Origin: Bacteroides intestinalis
Lineage (GTDB): Bacteria > Bacteroidota > Bacteroidia > Bacteroidales > Bacteroidaceae
Assembly (NCBI RefSeq): GCF_003464595.1
Contig: NZ_QRZF01000007.1
Coordinates: 219,342 to 283,341, forward strand
Reading direction: 5' to 3'
Length of the DNA: 64,000 nt
Part shown: positions 7,614-16,451 of the stretch, piece by piece
Layout: each line of letters begins with the position of its first letter
How positions within the stretch are numbered: the stretch's first letter is position 1
Made by a program: the position numbers and the translations under genes
The notes under the pieces: generated by a model
What the model was told of the DNA's origin: nothing
Seen by the model: only the letters and a program-made list of their open reading frames with translations
The model's database searches: none

Positions 7614-9971
7614 ATGCCAAAAAACCTTGTCATTGTCGAGTCACCGGCAAAAGCAAAAACAATTGAGAAGTTCCTGGGAAAAGATTATAAGGTTCTTTCC
7701 AGCTATGGTCATATACGCGATTTGAAGAAAAAAGAATTCAGTATTGACGTTGAAAAGAACTTTGAACCGGACTATGAAATCCCGGAAGATAAAAAAGCGC
7801 TGGTAAAGACACTGAAATCTGAAGCGAAAGAAGCAGATACCGTATGGTTGGCTTCCGATGAGGACCGCGAGGGAGAAGCCATCGCGTGGCACTTGTATGA
7901 GGTATTGAAACTCGATCCGGAACATACCAAACGCATCGTATTCCATGAAATTACCAAAACCGCTATATTAAAGGCTATTGAGCAACCTCGAAACATTGAC
8001 ATCAATCTTGTCAATGCACAGCAGGCTCGCCGTATCCTCGACCGTATCGTGGGTTTTGAATTATCGCCCGTACTGTGGAAGAAAGTAAAACCTGCACTTT
8101 CTGCCGGACGTGTACAATCAGTAGCCGTACGCCTCATCGTAGAGCGCGAACGTGAAATACATGCTTTCCAAAGTGAAGCATCTTATAAGGTCACTGCTAT
8201 TTTCCTGGTTCCCGACACTGACGGCAAACTTGTGGAGATGAAAGCAGAACTTGCACGCCGCCTCAAGACTAAAGCAGAAGCTCAGAAACTATTGGAGCAT
8301 TGCCAGGCAGCAATGTTTACCATTGAAGATATCACGACTCGTCCGGTAAAGAAAAGCCCGGCCGCACCGTTCACCACTTCTACCCTGCAACAGGAAGCTG
8401 CACGTAAGCTCGGTTTCACGGTTGCTCAAACCATGATGGTGGCTCAGAGACTGTACGAATCCGGACGTATCACTTATATGCGTACCGACTCGGTAAACTT
8501 ATCGGAATACGCAATCAACGGCAGTAAAGAAGCCATCGCTAACATGATGGGGGACAAATATGTGCATCCACGTCACTTCAGTACCAAGACCAAAGGGGCA
8601 CAGGAAGCACACGAAGCTATCCGTCCTACATATATGGAACAGGCGCAAATAGAAGGTAGCGCACAGGAGAAGAAACTGTATGACCTGATCTGGAAACGTA
8701 CTATAGCTTCCCAGATGGCAGATGCCGAACTGGAGAAGACAACAGCAACCATCAGCATCAGCAATGCATCTGATACATTCAATGCAACCGGAGAAGTAGT
8801 AAAATTCGATGGTTTCCTGCGCGTATACAGAGAATCTTATGATGATGATGTGGAGCAGGAAGATGAAAGCCATCTGTTACCTCCTTTGAAGAAGGGACAG
8901 AAACTACAGTACCAGAATATAACTGCTACGGAACGTTTCACGCAACATCCACCCCGCTATACTGAAGCAAGCCTGGTACGCAAACTGGAAGAGTTGGGTA
9001 TCGGCCGTCCTTCAACTTATGCACCTACTATTTCTACTGTACAGCAGCGTGAGTATGTAGAGAAGGGAGACAAGACTGGCGAAGAGCGTTTATACAATGT
9101 AATCACTTTGAAGAAAGATAAGATTGCAGATGATACACGCACTGAGATTACCGGGGCTGAGAAAGCCAAACTGTTACCTACAGATACCGGCACAGTTGTA
9201 ACCGACTTCCTGATGCAATACTTCCCCAGCATCATGGACTACAACTTCACGGCAAGCGTAGAAAAACAATTCGACGAGATAGCAGAAGGTGATACAAAAT
9301 GGACGACTATCATGAAGACGTTCTATAAAACGTTCCATCCATCTGTAGAAAGTACCCTCGCTGCCAAGAATGCACATAAGACCGGAGAACGCTTATTGGG
9401 AGACGATCCCGTCAGTGGCAAACCTGTTTCAGTCAAGATTGGACGTTTCGGTCCGGTAGTACAGATAGGAAGTGCGGAAGACGAAGAGAAACCTCGTTTT
9501 TCTCCTCTGAAGAAAGGCATGTCTATCGAGACTATTACCCTGGAAGAGGCTATGGAACTGTTCAAGTTGCCACGTACCCTTGGAGAACATGAAGGTAAAA
9601 CTGTCAGCGTCAATGCCGGACGTTTCGGTCCGTATATTTATTATAACGGAACCTATACCTCACTTCCCAAAGGAGCAGATCCTATGGAAATAGAATTGGA
9701 AGAGGCTCTGGAACTGATCAAGGAAAAAGCGGAAGCGGAAGCCAAGAAGCATCTTAAAAAATTCGAAGAAGAACCGGAATTGGAAATTATGAACGGAAGA
9801 TATGGCCCTTATATCGCTTATAAAGGCAGCAATTATAAGATTCCAAAAGATATCGTTCCGGAAGATTTAAGTCTGGATGCCTGCTTGGAAATCGTCAAAC
9901 TGCAAAGTGAAAAAGCTGCATCAGCTCCGGCAAAACCGAAACGTGGAAAATATGCCAAGAAGAAAGCATAA
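7614..9971 (+). CDS. topA: DNA topoisomerase I
   Basis: A type IA topoisomerase of 785 aa that relaxes negative supercoils. The start chosen is the ATG of MPKNLVIVESPAKAKT, the canonical Toprim N-terminus; the frame opens 45 bp earlier but that leader is not conserved-looking. The Toprim acidic motif DEDREGEA is near residue 85. The active-site tyrosine is Y288 in RITYMRTDS. The C-terminal part carries three repeats with GRFGP or GRYGP cores instead of zinc fingers, then a Lys/Arg-rich tail, as is usual in Bacteroidetes TopA. It converges on argS with a shared hairpin terminator. Confidence 0.97.
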   Translation: MPKNLVIVESPAKAKTIEKFLGKDYKVLSSYGHIRDLKKKEFSIDVEKNFEPDYEIPEDKKALVKTLKSEAKEADTVWLASDEDREGEAIAWHLYEVLKLDPEHTKRIVFHEITKTAILKAIEQPRNIDINLVNAQQARRILDRIVGFELSPVLWKKVKPALSAGRVQSVAVRLIVEREREIHAFQSEASYKVTAIFLVPDTDGKLVEMKAELARRLKTKAEAQKLLEHCQAAMFTIEDITTRPVKKSPAAPFTTSTLQQEAARKLGFTVAQTMMVAQRLYESGRITYMRTDSVNLSEYAINGSKEAIANMMGDKYVHPRHFSTKTKGAQEAHEAIRPTYMEQAQIEGSAQEKKLYDLIWKRTIASQMADAELEKTTATISISNASDTFNATGEVVKFDGFLRVYRESYDDDVEQEDESHLLPPLKKGQKLQYQNITATERFTQHPPRYTEASLVRKLEELGIGRPSTYAPTISTVQQREYVEKGDKTGEERLYNVITLKKDKIADDTRTEITGAEKAKLLPTDTGTVVTDFLMQYFPSIMDYNFTASVEKQFDEIAEGDTKWTTIMKTFYKTFHPSVESTLAAKNAHKTGERLLGDDPVSGKPVSVKIGRFGPVVQIGSAEDEEKPRFSPLKKGMSIETITLEEAMELFKLPRTLGEHEGKTVSVNAGRFGPYIYYNGTYTSLPKGADPMEIELEEALELIKEKAEAEAKKHLKKFEEEPELEIMNGRYGPYIAYKGSNYKIPKDIVPEDLSLDACLEIVKLQSEKAASAPAKPKRGKYAKKKA

Positions 9972-9990
9972 AGCGATTCATCATAAAACA

Positions 9991-10027
9991 ATCAGCCCCG
10001 GAATGAAAGAATCATTCCGGGGCTGAT
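9991..10027. terminator. Bidirectional terminator between topA and argS
   Basis: Perfect 16-bp arms at 9991-10006 and 10012-10027 (core CAGCCCCGGAATGA) with a 5-nt loop. T-rich sequence follows on the plus strand, and A-rich sequence before the stem serves the minus strand. Confidence 0.92.
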
Positions 10028-10048
10028 GTTTTATAATACTATCTGTAA

Positions 10049-11866
10049 TTACATTCTGTCCGGTACTTCGATACCCAGCAATCCCATGCCGAGACGAACT
10101 ACTTTAGCCACATTCTCCGACAAAGCAAGGCGGAATACTTTCACGGCTTCATCCTCTTCGCGCAGGATACTGAAATCGTGGTAGAACTGATTATATTCTT
10201 TCACCAGGTCATAAGTATAGTTGGCAATAATAGATGGACTGTAGTCTGAGCCTGCCTGCTTCACAACAGCTGCAAAATCAGCCACCATTTGAATAAGTCC
10301 TTCCTCTTTCTCACTCAACTCGATACCTACAGGGATTTCAGCCGGAACTGCGATACCGGCTTCAGCCGCCTTACGCAATACAGATTGAATACGCGCATAC
10401 GTATATTGAATGAACGGTCCTGTATTTCCATTAAAGTCGATTGACTCTTTCGGATTGAACGTCATATTCTTGCGGGCATCCACTTTGAGAATAAAGTATT
10501 TCAAAGCACCCAATCCTACAATTCGGGCAATATTATCAGCCTCTTCCTGAGTCAAACCATCCAGTTTTCCCAGTTCATTTGAAGTTTCCTTAGCAGTGTT
10601 CACCATTTCCTCAATCAAGTCATCGGCATCTACTACTGTACCTTCACGACTCTTCATCTTACCCTCAGGCAACTCGACCATACCATAAGAGAAATGCACA
10701 AGCCCCTTTCCCCATTCGAAACCGAGTTTATCAAGCAAGATAGAAAGCACCTGGAAATGGTAGTTCTGTTCATTACCTACAACATAAATCATTTTGTCAA
10801 TAGGATAATCTGCAAAACGCAATTTTGCTGTACCGATATCTTGAGTCATATAAACCGAAGTTCCATCGGCACGGAGCAACAATTTGTGATCCAAGCCTTC
10901 CGGAGTAAGGTCAGCCCATACAGAGCCATCCTCTTTCTTATAGAAGAAACCTTTTTCAAGACCTTCCATAACTTTCTCTTTACCTTCAAGATAGGTATTT
11001 GACTCATAATATATCTTGTCAAACCCCACACCCATCTTACGATAAGTTTCATCAAAACCTTCGTACACCCAATTATTCATTTTTGTCCAGAGTGCACGTA
11101 CTTCCGGATCACCGGCCTCCCATTTTACCAGCATTTCACGAGCTTCGTTCATCAAAGGAGAGGCAGCTTCTGCTTTCGCTTTAGCTTCTTCTTCCGTCGC
11201 ACCTTCAGCCTGGAATCTGGCCATCAGCTCTTTCACTTCAGCTTTATAATGTTTATCGAAAGCTACATAATAGTCACCTACCAGATGATCGCCCTTTTTA
11301 CCGGATGATTCAGGAGTTTCACCATTTCCATATTTGGACCATGCCAACATGGATTTGCAGATATGAATACCGCGGTCGTTCACGATATTCGTCTTTACCA
11401 CTTTGTTACCGTTCGCCATAACGATGTTGGCCAAGGCATTACCCAAAAGGTTATTGCGCACATGACCTAAGTGAAGTGGTTTGTTGGTATTGGGTGAAGA
11501 ATATTCTATCATAACCAGCGGAGAATGATCCGTGGCAGTAGTAATACCGTACTGTTTATCGGCATGAATGTTGTTCAGTAACTCAATCCAGGCAGAAGAA
11601 GCAATGGTCAGGTTCAGGAAACCTTTGATGACATTGAACGCAGCAACGGAAGGTTCATTAGCTTTCAGGTATTCACCAATCTCTTGTGCTGTCTGCTCCG
11701 GTCCCTTCTTTGACATGCGCAGAAAAGGAAAAACGACCAGCGTGAGGTGTCCCTCAAATTCTTTCTTGGTTTTTTGCAGTTGCACCTGTGCGGCAGGCAC
11801 ATCCTGTCCGTACAGTGCTTTCAGTCCATTGATTACGGACGTTACCAGTTTATCTTCTATATTCAT
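10049..11866 (-). CDS. argS: Arginine--tRNA ligase
   Basis: A 605-aa class Ia aminoacyl-tRNA synthetase charging tRNA-Arg. The N-terminal additional domain (about 1-110) is followed by the HIGH-type signature SPNTNKPLHLGHVRNN, where HLGH is the ATP-binding motif. The KMSK-like loop is GKMKSREGTVVDADDL, and a C-terminal anticodon-binding (DALR) domain ends the protein. Length is normal for the family. The start ATG at 11866 is preceded by a perfect minus-strand -7 box (TATCTTTG, 11890-11897). A tRNA-Arg gene is also in the window but unlinked. Confidence 0.97.
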   Translation of the reverse strand: MNIEDKLVTSVINGLKALYGQDVPAAQVQLQKTKKEFEGHLTLVVFPFLRMSKKGPEQTAQEIGEYLKANEPSVAAFNVIKGFLNLTIASSAWIELLNNIHADKQYGITTATDHSPLVMIEYSSPNTNKPLHLGHVRNNLLGNALANIVMANGNKVVKTNIVNDRGIHICKSMLAWSKYGNGETPESSGKKGDHLVGDYYVAFDKHYKAEVKELMARFQAEGATEEEAKAKAEAASPLMNEAREMLVKWEAGDPEVRALWTKMNNWVYEGFDETYRKMGVGFDKIYYESNTYLEGKEKVMEGLEKGFFYKKEDGSVWADLTPEGLDHKLLLRADGTSVYMTQDIGTAKLRFADYPIDKMIYVVGNEQNYHFQVLSILLDKLGFEWGKGLVHFSYGMVELPEGKMKSREGTVVDADDLIEEMVNTAKETSNELGKLDGLTQEEADNIARIVGLGALKYFILKVDARKNMTFNPKESIDFNGNTGPFIQYTYARIQSVLRKAAEAGIAVPAEIPVGIELSEKEEGLIQMVADFAAVVKQAGSDYSPSIIANYTYDLVKEYNQFYHDFSILREEDEAVKVFRLALSENVAKVVRLGMGLLGIEVPDRM

Positions 11867-11889
11867 GATTTAAAAGTATTTTCCGGGCA

Positions 11890-11937
11890 CAAAGATACTA
11901 TTTTTGTTGCAACTACTCTCCAAAATTTATATCTTTG
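11890..11937. promoter_or_regulatory. Overlapping divergent promoters, argS and CsgG-family gene
   Basis: Two perfect TATCTTTG -7 boxes face away from each other: minus strand at 11890-11897 (argS) and plus strand at 11930-11937. Each has a TTTG at the -33 side (11921-11924 minus, 11903-11906 plus) with a 23-bp spacer, slightly longer than usual. The -33 of one promoter falls between the two boxes of the other, so RNA polymerase binding is likely mutually exclusive. Confidence 0.6.
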
Positions 11938-12024
11938 TAGGCAAACATCGAATATTGAAGCCAATGGAATAAGTAAATATATTTAAAGACATACATATAA
12001 GAGAGCGTTAGCTTTTATTCTCAT

Positions 12025-12135
12025 AATTCGGAATCTGGACAATTCCTCACTTAAACAGAATAAAGTTGTAACGCCCGCGCTGTATAGGCGTGGGCTAAAC
12101 TTTATGTTTAAGTGGGCAGTCCAGAGCCTCGAATT
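12025..12135 (+). ncRNA. 110-nt structured palindrome in CsgG gene leader
   Basis: Five nested complementary blocks, in order from outside: AATTCG/CGAATT, TCTGGAC/GTCCAGA, ACTTAAACA/TGTTTAAGT, TAAAGTT/AACTTTA, and GCCCGCGC with GCGTGGGC closing a 7-nt loop (12081-12087). The internal bulges are small. It lies in a roughly 300-nt untranslated region downstream of a plus-strand promoter. It could be a cis-acting leader structure, an independent small RNA or a miniature inverted-repeat element; no target-site duplication is evident and it does not fold as a tRNA. Confidence 0.6.
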
Positions 12136-12251
12136 AGATAAAGTTAGGTTCCACGCCTTTCTTGTATCTATACTTTTCTTCTTTCTACATAAATCGAAAA
12201 GAAAAATCATCTGTCTTTTGGAGCCACAGGCAAACTAAAACATTAAATGAC

Positions 12252-13826
12252 ATGAACGTGAAAAGCGGATTGCTTTTGTCGCTTCTTTTGCTTCTGGGCT
12301 CGGTGGCCGTGATGGGGCAGACGACAAAAGGATGTATTATCAGCATTGAAAATGGGGCAGTCAATGTGGATTTGACAAGTGCACAAGTGCGAGTAGGAGA
12401 TTATCTGGAGGTAATTGTGAGTGGTGGTTACATGACCGATCCAGCAACGGGACGTAGAATCAGAAAAAAAGATGAGGTACTTGGTACACTTGAAGTAGGT
12501 ACTGTTTATTCTGAATATTCTGTGGCAAGACCTCATAACGCTTCTCTACTTGTGCGATTGAAAGCCGGAATGGCTGTACGGACTTCTGCAAAGGTTGTTA
12601 CAGACAGTTCTCCGCAAGAGAATGTTTATCAATCTGAAAAGCCGGTTTCATCAAAAAACAAAGCTATGGTCAACAGTTTTGTTTCTGATGGGAATACAGC
12701 CGGAGATATCGCAGTTTCAGGATCTCAAAATTTATTGGAAAATAAAGAGACTTCAGAAAGAGTCAACATAGTCATAGCACCGGCACAAGTGAATGATGTT
12801 GTACATAATGGGCATTTTGGAGATTATGTGGCAGATGTGCTAATGGAACAAATGTTGATGTGCGATAAGGTTCGTTTATTGGATAGGAGCGTATCGAATG
12901 CACAGATAGACGAGATCAATCTTGCTGGGGATATTCTTGACCCTGCCACTACCATTCAGCGTGGAAAAGGAATTGGGGCCCGCTATATATTACAGACCAC
13001 GATGCAGAAACCGGATGTGGCAAATGTGCGAACCGGTATCCCTCTGGCATCAGTAATGGGTGCGGTACAAGGGCTGACGGGAGTGAATATAGGCGCGGCT
13101 TACGGATCGAATATGAATTTTGCTACATTGAAAGCATCGGTCAATTTGTCCGTCCGTGTGGTGGATTTGCAGACGGGCGAAATTGTGTTTATGTGTTCGG
13201 GCAGTGGAAAGGCACAAGGCAAATCTCAATTATCCATGGAGTATGGCGCTTTAGGAGGAGGTGAACTGAATGGTGGAGCCGAGGATTTCAAACAGACGGT
13301 TACGGGAAAAGCCATACAACAAGCTTTTATGAGAATAGGGAGGAATTTGAAGGATTTCTTCAACGGAAAGGTGGATAGAAAAGTAGTGGGAAGTGTTTCC
13401 GGGGGAATCTCTTATGGAGATAGAATGTATGCCAAAGGGTATAAATTATATTTGGGGACTGAAAAGTTGGATAAGGATGGGGTACGCGTTGCATTCGCTG
13501 ATAAAACAGGTTTATTTTTTCAATACCAAAGAGCCAAGAGGAAAAAAGGTCTAAGCTGGGTAATGGCAATCGGGGGACTTGCTGTAGGTGTGGGAGCCGC
13601 TTCTTTATCAACAAGCTCCAGTAGCTCTTTACCTTTAGTCCTTGCAGGAACAGTTGGCACAGCTTCTATAGTTGGAGGGGTCATTCTTAATAGTTCGGGC
13701 AGGCGAAAGTTGAAACGTATATGTTCTTCCTATAATAACAGTAATTCTCAATACAGTTATAATGAGAATTATGGTTTCCGGTATTCTTTGTCTCTGACTT
13801 CTACCGGTCTACGTTTTACTTTTTAA
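12252..13826 (+). CDS. CsgG-family envelope protein with FlgT-like N-terminal domain
   Basis: A 524-aa protein starting at MNVKSGLLLS, which gives a typical signal peptide (cleavage near VMGQ); a frame-open ATG 90 bp upstream has no signal sequence. Residues about 25-110 form a small beta-rich domain (ISIENGAVNVDLTSAQVRVGD). Residues about 175-385 resemble the CsgG/LpoB fold (VADVLMEQM, VRLLDRS, GARYILQTTM, VRVVDLQTGEIVF). A C-terminal segment carries two glycine/serine-rich hydrophobic stretches (about 430-490) that could be membrane segments. CsgG relatives act at the outer membrane in secretion or as lipoprotein regulators; the role here is unknown. The next gene shares its N-terminal domain. 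Confidence 0.75.
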   Translation: MNVKSGLLLSLLLLLGSVAVMGQTTKGCIISIENGAVNVDLTSAQVRVGDYLEVIVSGGYMTDPATGRRIRKKDEVLGTLEVGTVYSEYSVARPHNASLLVRLKAGMAVRTSAKVVTDSSPQENVYQSEKPVSSKNKAMVNSFVSDGNTAGDIAVSGSQNLLENKETSERVNIVIAPAQVNDVVHNGHFGDYVADVLMEQMLMCDKVRLLDRSVSNAQIDEINLAGDILDPATTIQRGKGIGARYILQTTMQKPDVANVRTGIPLASVMGAVQGLTGVNIGAAYGSNMNFATLKASVNLSVRVVDLQTGEIVFMCSGSGKAQGKSQLSMEYGALGGGELNGGAEDFKQTVTGKAIQQAFMRIGRNLKDFFNGKVDRKVVGSVSGGISYGDRMYAKGYKLYLGTEKLDKDGVRVAFADKTGLFFQYQRAKRKKGLSWVMAIGGLAVGVGAASLSTSSSSSLPLVLAGTVGTASIVGGVILNSSGRRKLKRICSSYNNSNSQYSYNENYGFRYSLSLTSTGLRFTF

Positions 13827-13844
13827 ATCTTAATATAGTCTGAA

Positions 13845-14948
13845 ATGAAAAAAATATTATTATTTACAATATTCTTATTCGCTTCTTTGCTGTCAGAAGC
13901 GCAAAACATGATTCAAAGTTACGTTATCAACATCGAAAACGACAAAGCCTTTTTGGATATAACTTCTGCTAAAATAAAGGTGGGCGATGTGTTGTCTGTT
14001 CATGAAGAAGCCGGATATATGGTACACCCGGTGACTAAAAAGAAAATCAAGAAAGAAGGTGGCATCCTTGCAGATTTGGAAATTGTGGAAGTTTATGGAG
14101 AATACTCTGTTGCAACCATATATCCGGAAGAAGCAGTTAAGAAAATAAAAGTAGGGATGATAGCGGAAATGCCGGAATTGCCTCAAGGGCATACAGATGT
14201 ATTGACGGATAATGCGGTAGATGAAGAATTGCAGATAGTTCCAACAGATGCGAATGGTATCGTAGATCGTTATCTTCGGATAATTGGGTTGGATGAGGGA
14301 AAAACATCAATCCCTTTTCCTCCTTATTATATAAAAGGTTCTTCCTCTTATATCACTATTAAAGATAAAATTTATACGACTCGTGATTTTCAGGCTTGTG
14401 ATTGGGCGGACAAGAAGATGCATATAGCACATATAGCTTCAAAAAAAACATATAATTACGTTTCGGTACTTAATGGAAATGAAGGTTGGTGGGGATTCGC
14501 TCAAGGGTTAGTAGGAAAGTACAAAGCTTCAGTCGTAGCGGAAGCGTGGAGAATTTTCGATGATAAGACTGTATTTAATTTAGCGGTCTTTAATACAAAA
14601 AAATGGCAACGCGTGCTTGGTGAAAAGAGAGCCATAAAAGGTAAGCAATGCACGGGAGTAATTTTTATGGCTATTGGACAAACGCAGGATAAAGAGACTT
14701 ACTATTTTGATGATGCTACTGGTCTGCCCGTCTTGGTAGAAGGGAATGGCTTTGAAACAAAATTCTTGGAATATCGGACTTTCGGAGATTTAGTCTTATG
14801 CTCAAGGCTACAAACTGTTTACTTTGGCGAACTTGCAAAAAAAAGCAAGTTGAAAGAGACAACAATGACTTTACAAGAAGTCTGTTTTGATTGTCCGCTC
14901 GATAACTTTCTCTTTACGAAGGAAGGAGCGAAGCAGGCATTTAAATAG
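13845..14948 (+). CDS. Secreted protein paralogous to CsgG-gene N-terminus
   Basis: A 367-aa protein with a signal peptide (KKILLFTIFLFASLLSEAQ). Residues about 22-110 align clearly with the N-terminal domain of the preceding gene (INIENDKAFLDITSAKIKVGD against ISIENGAVNVDLTSAQVRVGD, and GEYSVA against SEYSVA). The C-terminal 250 residues are different and I do not recognise them. It begins 18 bp after its neighbour and is almost surely co-transcribed. The two proteins probably serve one envelope process through the shared domain. Confidence 0.75.
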   Translation: MKKILLFTIFLFASLLSEAQNMIQSYVINIENDKAFLDITSAKIKVGDVLSVHEEAGYMVHPVTKKKIKKEGGILADLEIVEVYGEYSVATIYPEEAVKKIKVGMIAEMPELPQGHTDVLTDNAVDEELQIVPTDANGIVDRYLRIIGLDEGKTSIPFPPYYIKGSSSYITIKDKIYTTRDFQACDWADKKMHIAHIASKKTYNYVSVLNGNEGWWGFAQGLVGKYKASVVAEAWRIFDDKTVFNLAVFNTKKWQRVLGEKRAIKGKQCTGVIFMAIGQTQDKETYYFDDATGLPVLVEGNGFETKFLEYRTFGDLVLCSRLQTVYFGELAKKSKLKETTMTLQEVCFDCPLDNFLFTKEGAKQAFK

Positions 14949-14970
14949 TTGGTTATAAATTGTAGAATGT

Positions 14971-15001
14971 ATTCCGCAACGATTGAGACGTTTTACGGAA
15001 T
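14971..15001 (+). terminator. Possible terminator hairpin after secreted paralogue
   Basis: ATTCCG (14971-14976) and CGGAAT (14996-15001) with inner AACG/CGTT pairing form an imperfect stem 23 bp after the stop codon. There is no T-run, so efficiency is doubtful. Confidence 0.35.
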
Positions 15002-15042
15002 GTAGATGCCTTGACTTCAAAATGCCAGATTGCAAGCTCCTG

Positions 15043-15084
15043 TTTTTCTCCAGTTGGAAAAAAAATTTCCCAACTGGAGAAAAA
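15043..15084. repeat. Long A/T-capped palindrome between convergent genes
   Basis: Perfect 15-bp arms (15043-15057 and 15070-15084; core TCTCCAGTTGG) around an A-rich 12-nt loop that can itself pair further (GGAAA with TTTCC). T-run on the outer left and A-run on the outer right mean it does not look like a normal terminator on either strand. Between the plus-strand secreted paralogue and minus-strand HU. Confidence 0.65.
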
Positions 15085-15174
15085 TCCCCTCATCTGACCT
15101 GCCTTTTACGGTTTCAGCGATACACACAAAGATACTATATTTTGGCGAATTAAGTACTCCGTTTGTAGGGATAA

Positions 15175-15201
15175 TAAAAAAGGAGGTGCTGCTGCATCTC
15201 C
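15175..15201 (-). terminator. Terminator of HU gene
   Basis: GGAGGTGC (15182-15189) and GCATCTCC (15194-15201) form an 8-bp stem with one mismatch. On the minus strand it is followed by a run of six or seven T (15175-15181). Confidence 0.75.
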
Positions 15202-15228
15202 TTTCCTATTCTTTATTCGTAGCCGTCT

Positions 15229-15501
15229 CTATCCGATGGCCAAAGTCAACTCCATACCAGGTTTAAACTTAGCAACTTTCTTTGCAGGAATCGTAATGCT
15301 CTGTTTGGTAGAAGGATTAATGCCCAGACGTGCTGCTCTTTCTGACACAGCAAACGTACCGAAGCCAACCAATGATACTTTATCACCAGCCTTTAGAGCC
15401 TTTGTGATTGATGCCATGAAAGCATCCAATGCTTTCTTAGAATCCGCTTTTGTCAAACCGGACTCTGCTGCCATAGCGCTGATAAGTTCTGACTTGTTCA
15501 T
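15229..15501 (-). CDS. HU/IHF-family DNA-binding protein
   Basis: A 90-aa nucleoid protein of standard HU length. Features seen: N-terminal helix-turn-helix MNKSELISAMAAESGLTKAD, the GFGTF turn, and the DNA-contacting arm with the conserved GINPST then TIPAKKVAKFKPG. It forms dimers that bend DNA and constrain supercoils. A plus-strand frame covers the same interval but is a shadow. HU versus IHF cannot be settled from sequence alone; as a single small protein next to no partner it fits homodimeric HU. Confidence 0.93.
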   Translation of the reverse strand: MNKSELISAMAAESGLTKADSKKALDAFMASITKALKAGDKVSLVGFGTFAVSERAARLGINPSTKQSITIPAKKVAKFKPGMELTLAIG

Positions 15502-15682
15502 AAATTTAAAATTTAATAATTAATATGTTACACAAAAGATATCTGCAATAGAATTTCACAAAGCTCTACAAAAATAGAGCAATATTTCTGAATATCAAAT
15601 AAAAACATTAAAAAAAGATTGGATTTTGGCGAAAAAAAAGGAATAGAAAGTCGTTTTTCTGTTATAGAACAGAATTTATTCG

Positions 15683-15690
15683 TATTTTTG
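15683..15690 (+). promoter_or_regulatory. -7 box for rhomboid operon
   Basis: TATTTTTG fits TAnnTTTG exactly, 26 bp before the first rhomboid ATG. Confidence 0.5.
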
Positions 15691-15716
15691 CAACTCAATG
15701 AATGAAATAACAGATT

Positions 15717-16451
15717 ATGAATGCCATACCAACAGTTACTAAGAACCTATTAATCATTAATGTACTGGTCTTTCTTGCGACCATTGTTGCTCAAAGTTAC
15801 GGCCTGGATTTAGCCCGTTATCTGGGACTTCACTTTTTTCTTGCCGATGACTTTAACATAGCGCAACTTATCACATACATGTTCATGCATGGAGGCTTTA
15901 CGCACCTTTTCTTTAACATGTTTGCCGTGTGGATGTTTGGTCGCATACTCGAGCAAGTATGGGGACCCAAACGTTTTTTATCTTACTATATGATATGTGG
16001 TATAGGTGCAGGCTTAATCAGTATGCTGGTAACATACATACGCATCCAGGCTGCAAAGACCGGAATGAGTCCGGAAATGATTAATACCGTATATCAGGAA
16101 GGCGCTCAAATCATGCGGGACAATATGAACTACACCTATCCATCCATGGCAAATCTGAATGCTCTTTTAAACGGAGTTACCGTAGGAGCTTCAGGGGCCG
16201 TGTATGCCATTTTGCTGGGCTTCGGAATGTTATTCCCCAATCAGCCGCTATTCATATTTCCGTTGCCGTTTCCGATAAAAGCCAAGTACTTTGTTATCGG
16301 ATACGCATTGATTGAACTGTACGCTGGTTTTGCCAACAATCCTAACGACAATGTAGCTCACTTTGCACACTTGGGTGGTATGATATTCGGTTTTATACTG
16401 ATCATGTATTGGAGAAAAAAAGACAGAGGAAATGGGTACTATTACAACTGA
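15717..16451 (+). CDS. Rhomboid-family intramembrane serine protease
   Basis: A 244-aa polytopic inner-membrane protein. It has the rhomboid HxxxxHxxxN motif (HGGFTHLFFN), the catalytic serine in GASG and the catalytic histidine in AHFAHLGG, so an active Ser-His dyad is predicted within the membrane. A loop of about 50 residues separates the helices in the middle (around SPEMINTVYQEGAQ). The next gene, another rhomboid, overlaps its end by 20 bp, so the two are translationally coupled. Substrates are unknown. Confidence 0.92.
   Translation: MNAIPTVTKNLLIINVLVFLATIVAQSYGLDLARYLGLHFFLADDFNIAQLITYMFMHGGFTHLFFNMFAVWMFGRILEQVWGPKRFLSYYMICGIGAGLISMLVTYIRIQAAKTGMSPEMINTVYQEGAQIMRDNMNYTYPSMANLNALLNGVTVGASGAVYAILLGFGMLFPNQPLFIFPLPFPIKAKYFVIGYALIELYAGFANNPNDNVAHFAHLGGMIFGFILIMYWRKKDRGNGYYYN

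Noticed and set aside
12060..12100. tRNA gene in the palindrome region
   Set aside because: The sequence forms one long stem rather than a cloverleaf and has no T-arm TTCRA motif.
15236..15523. 95-codon plus-strand ORF over the HU gene
   Set aside because: It is antisense to a perfect HU sequence and resembles no protein.
16432..16451. Frameshift joining two rhomboids into one protein
   Set aside because: Each has a full set of rhomboid motifs and its own start; the 20-bp overlap is normal translational coupling.
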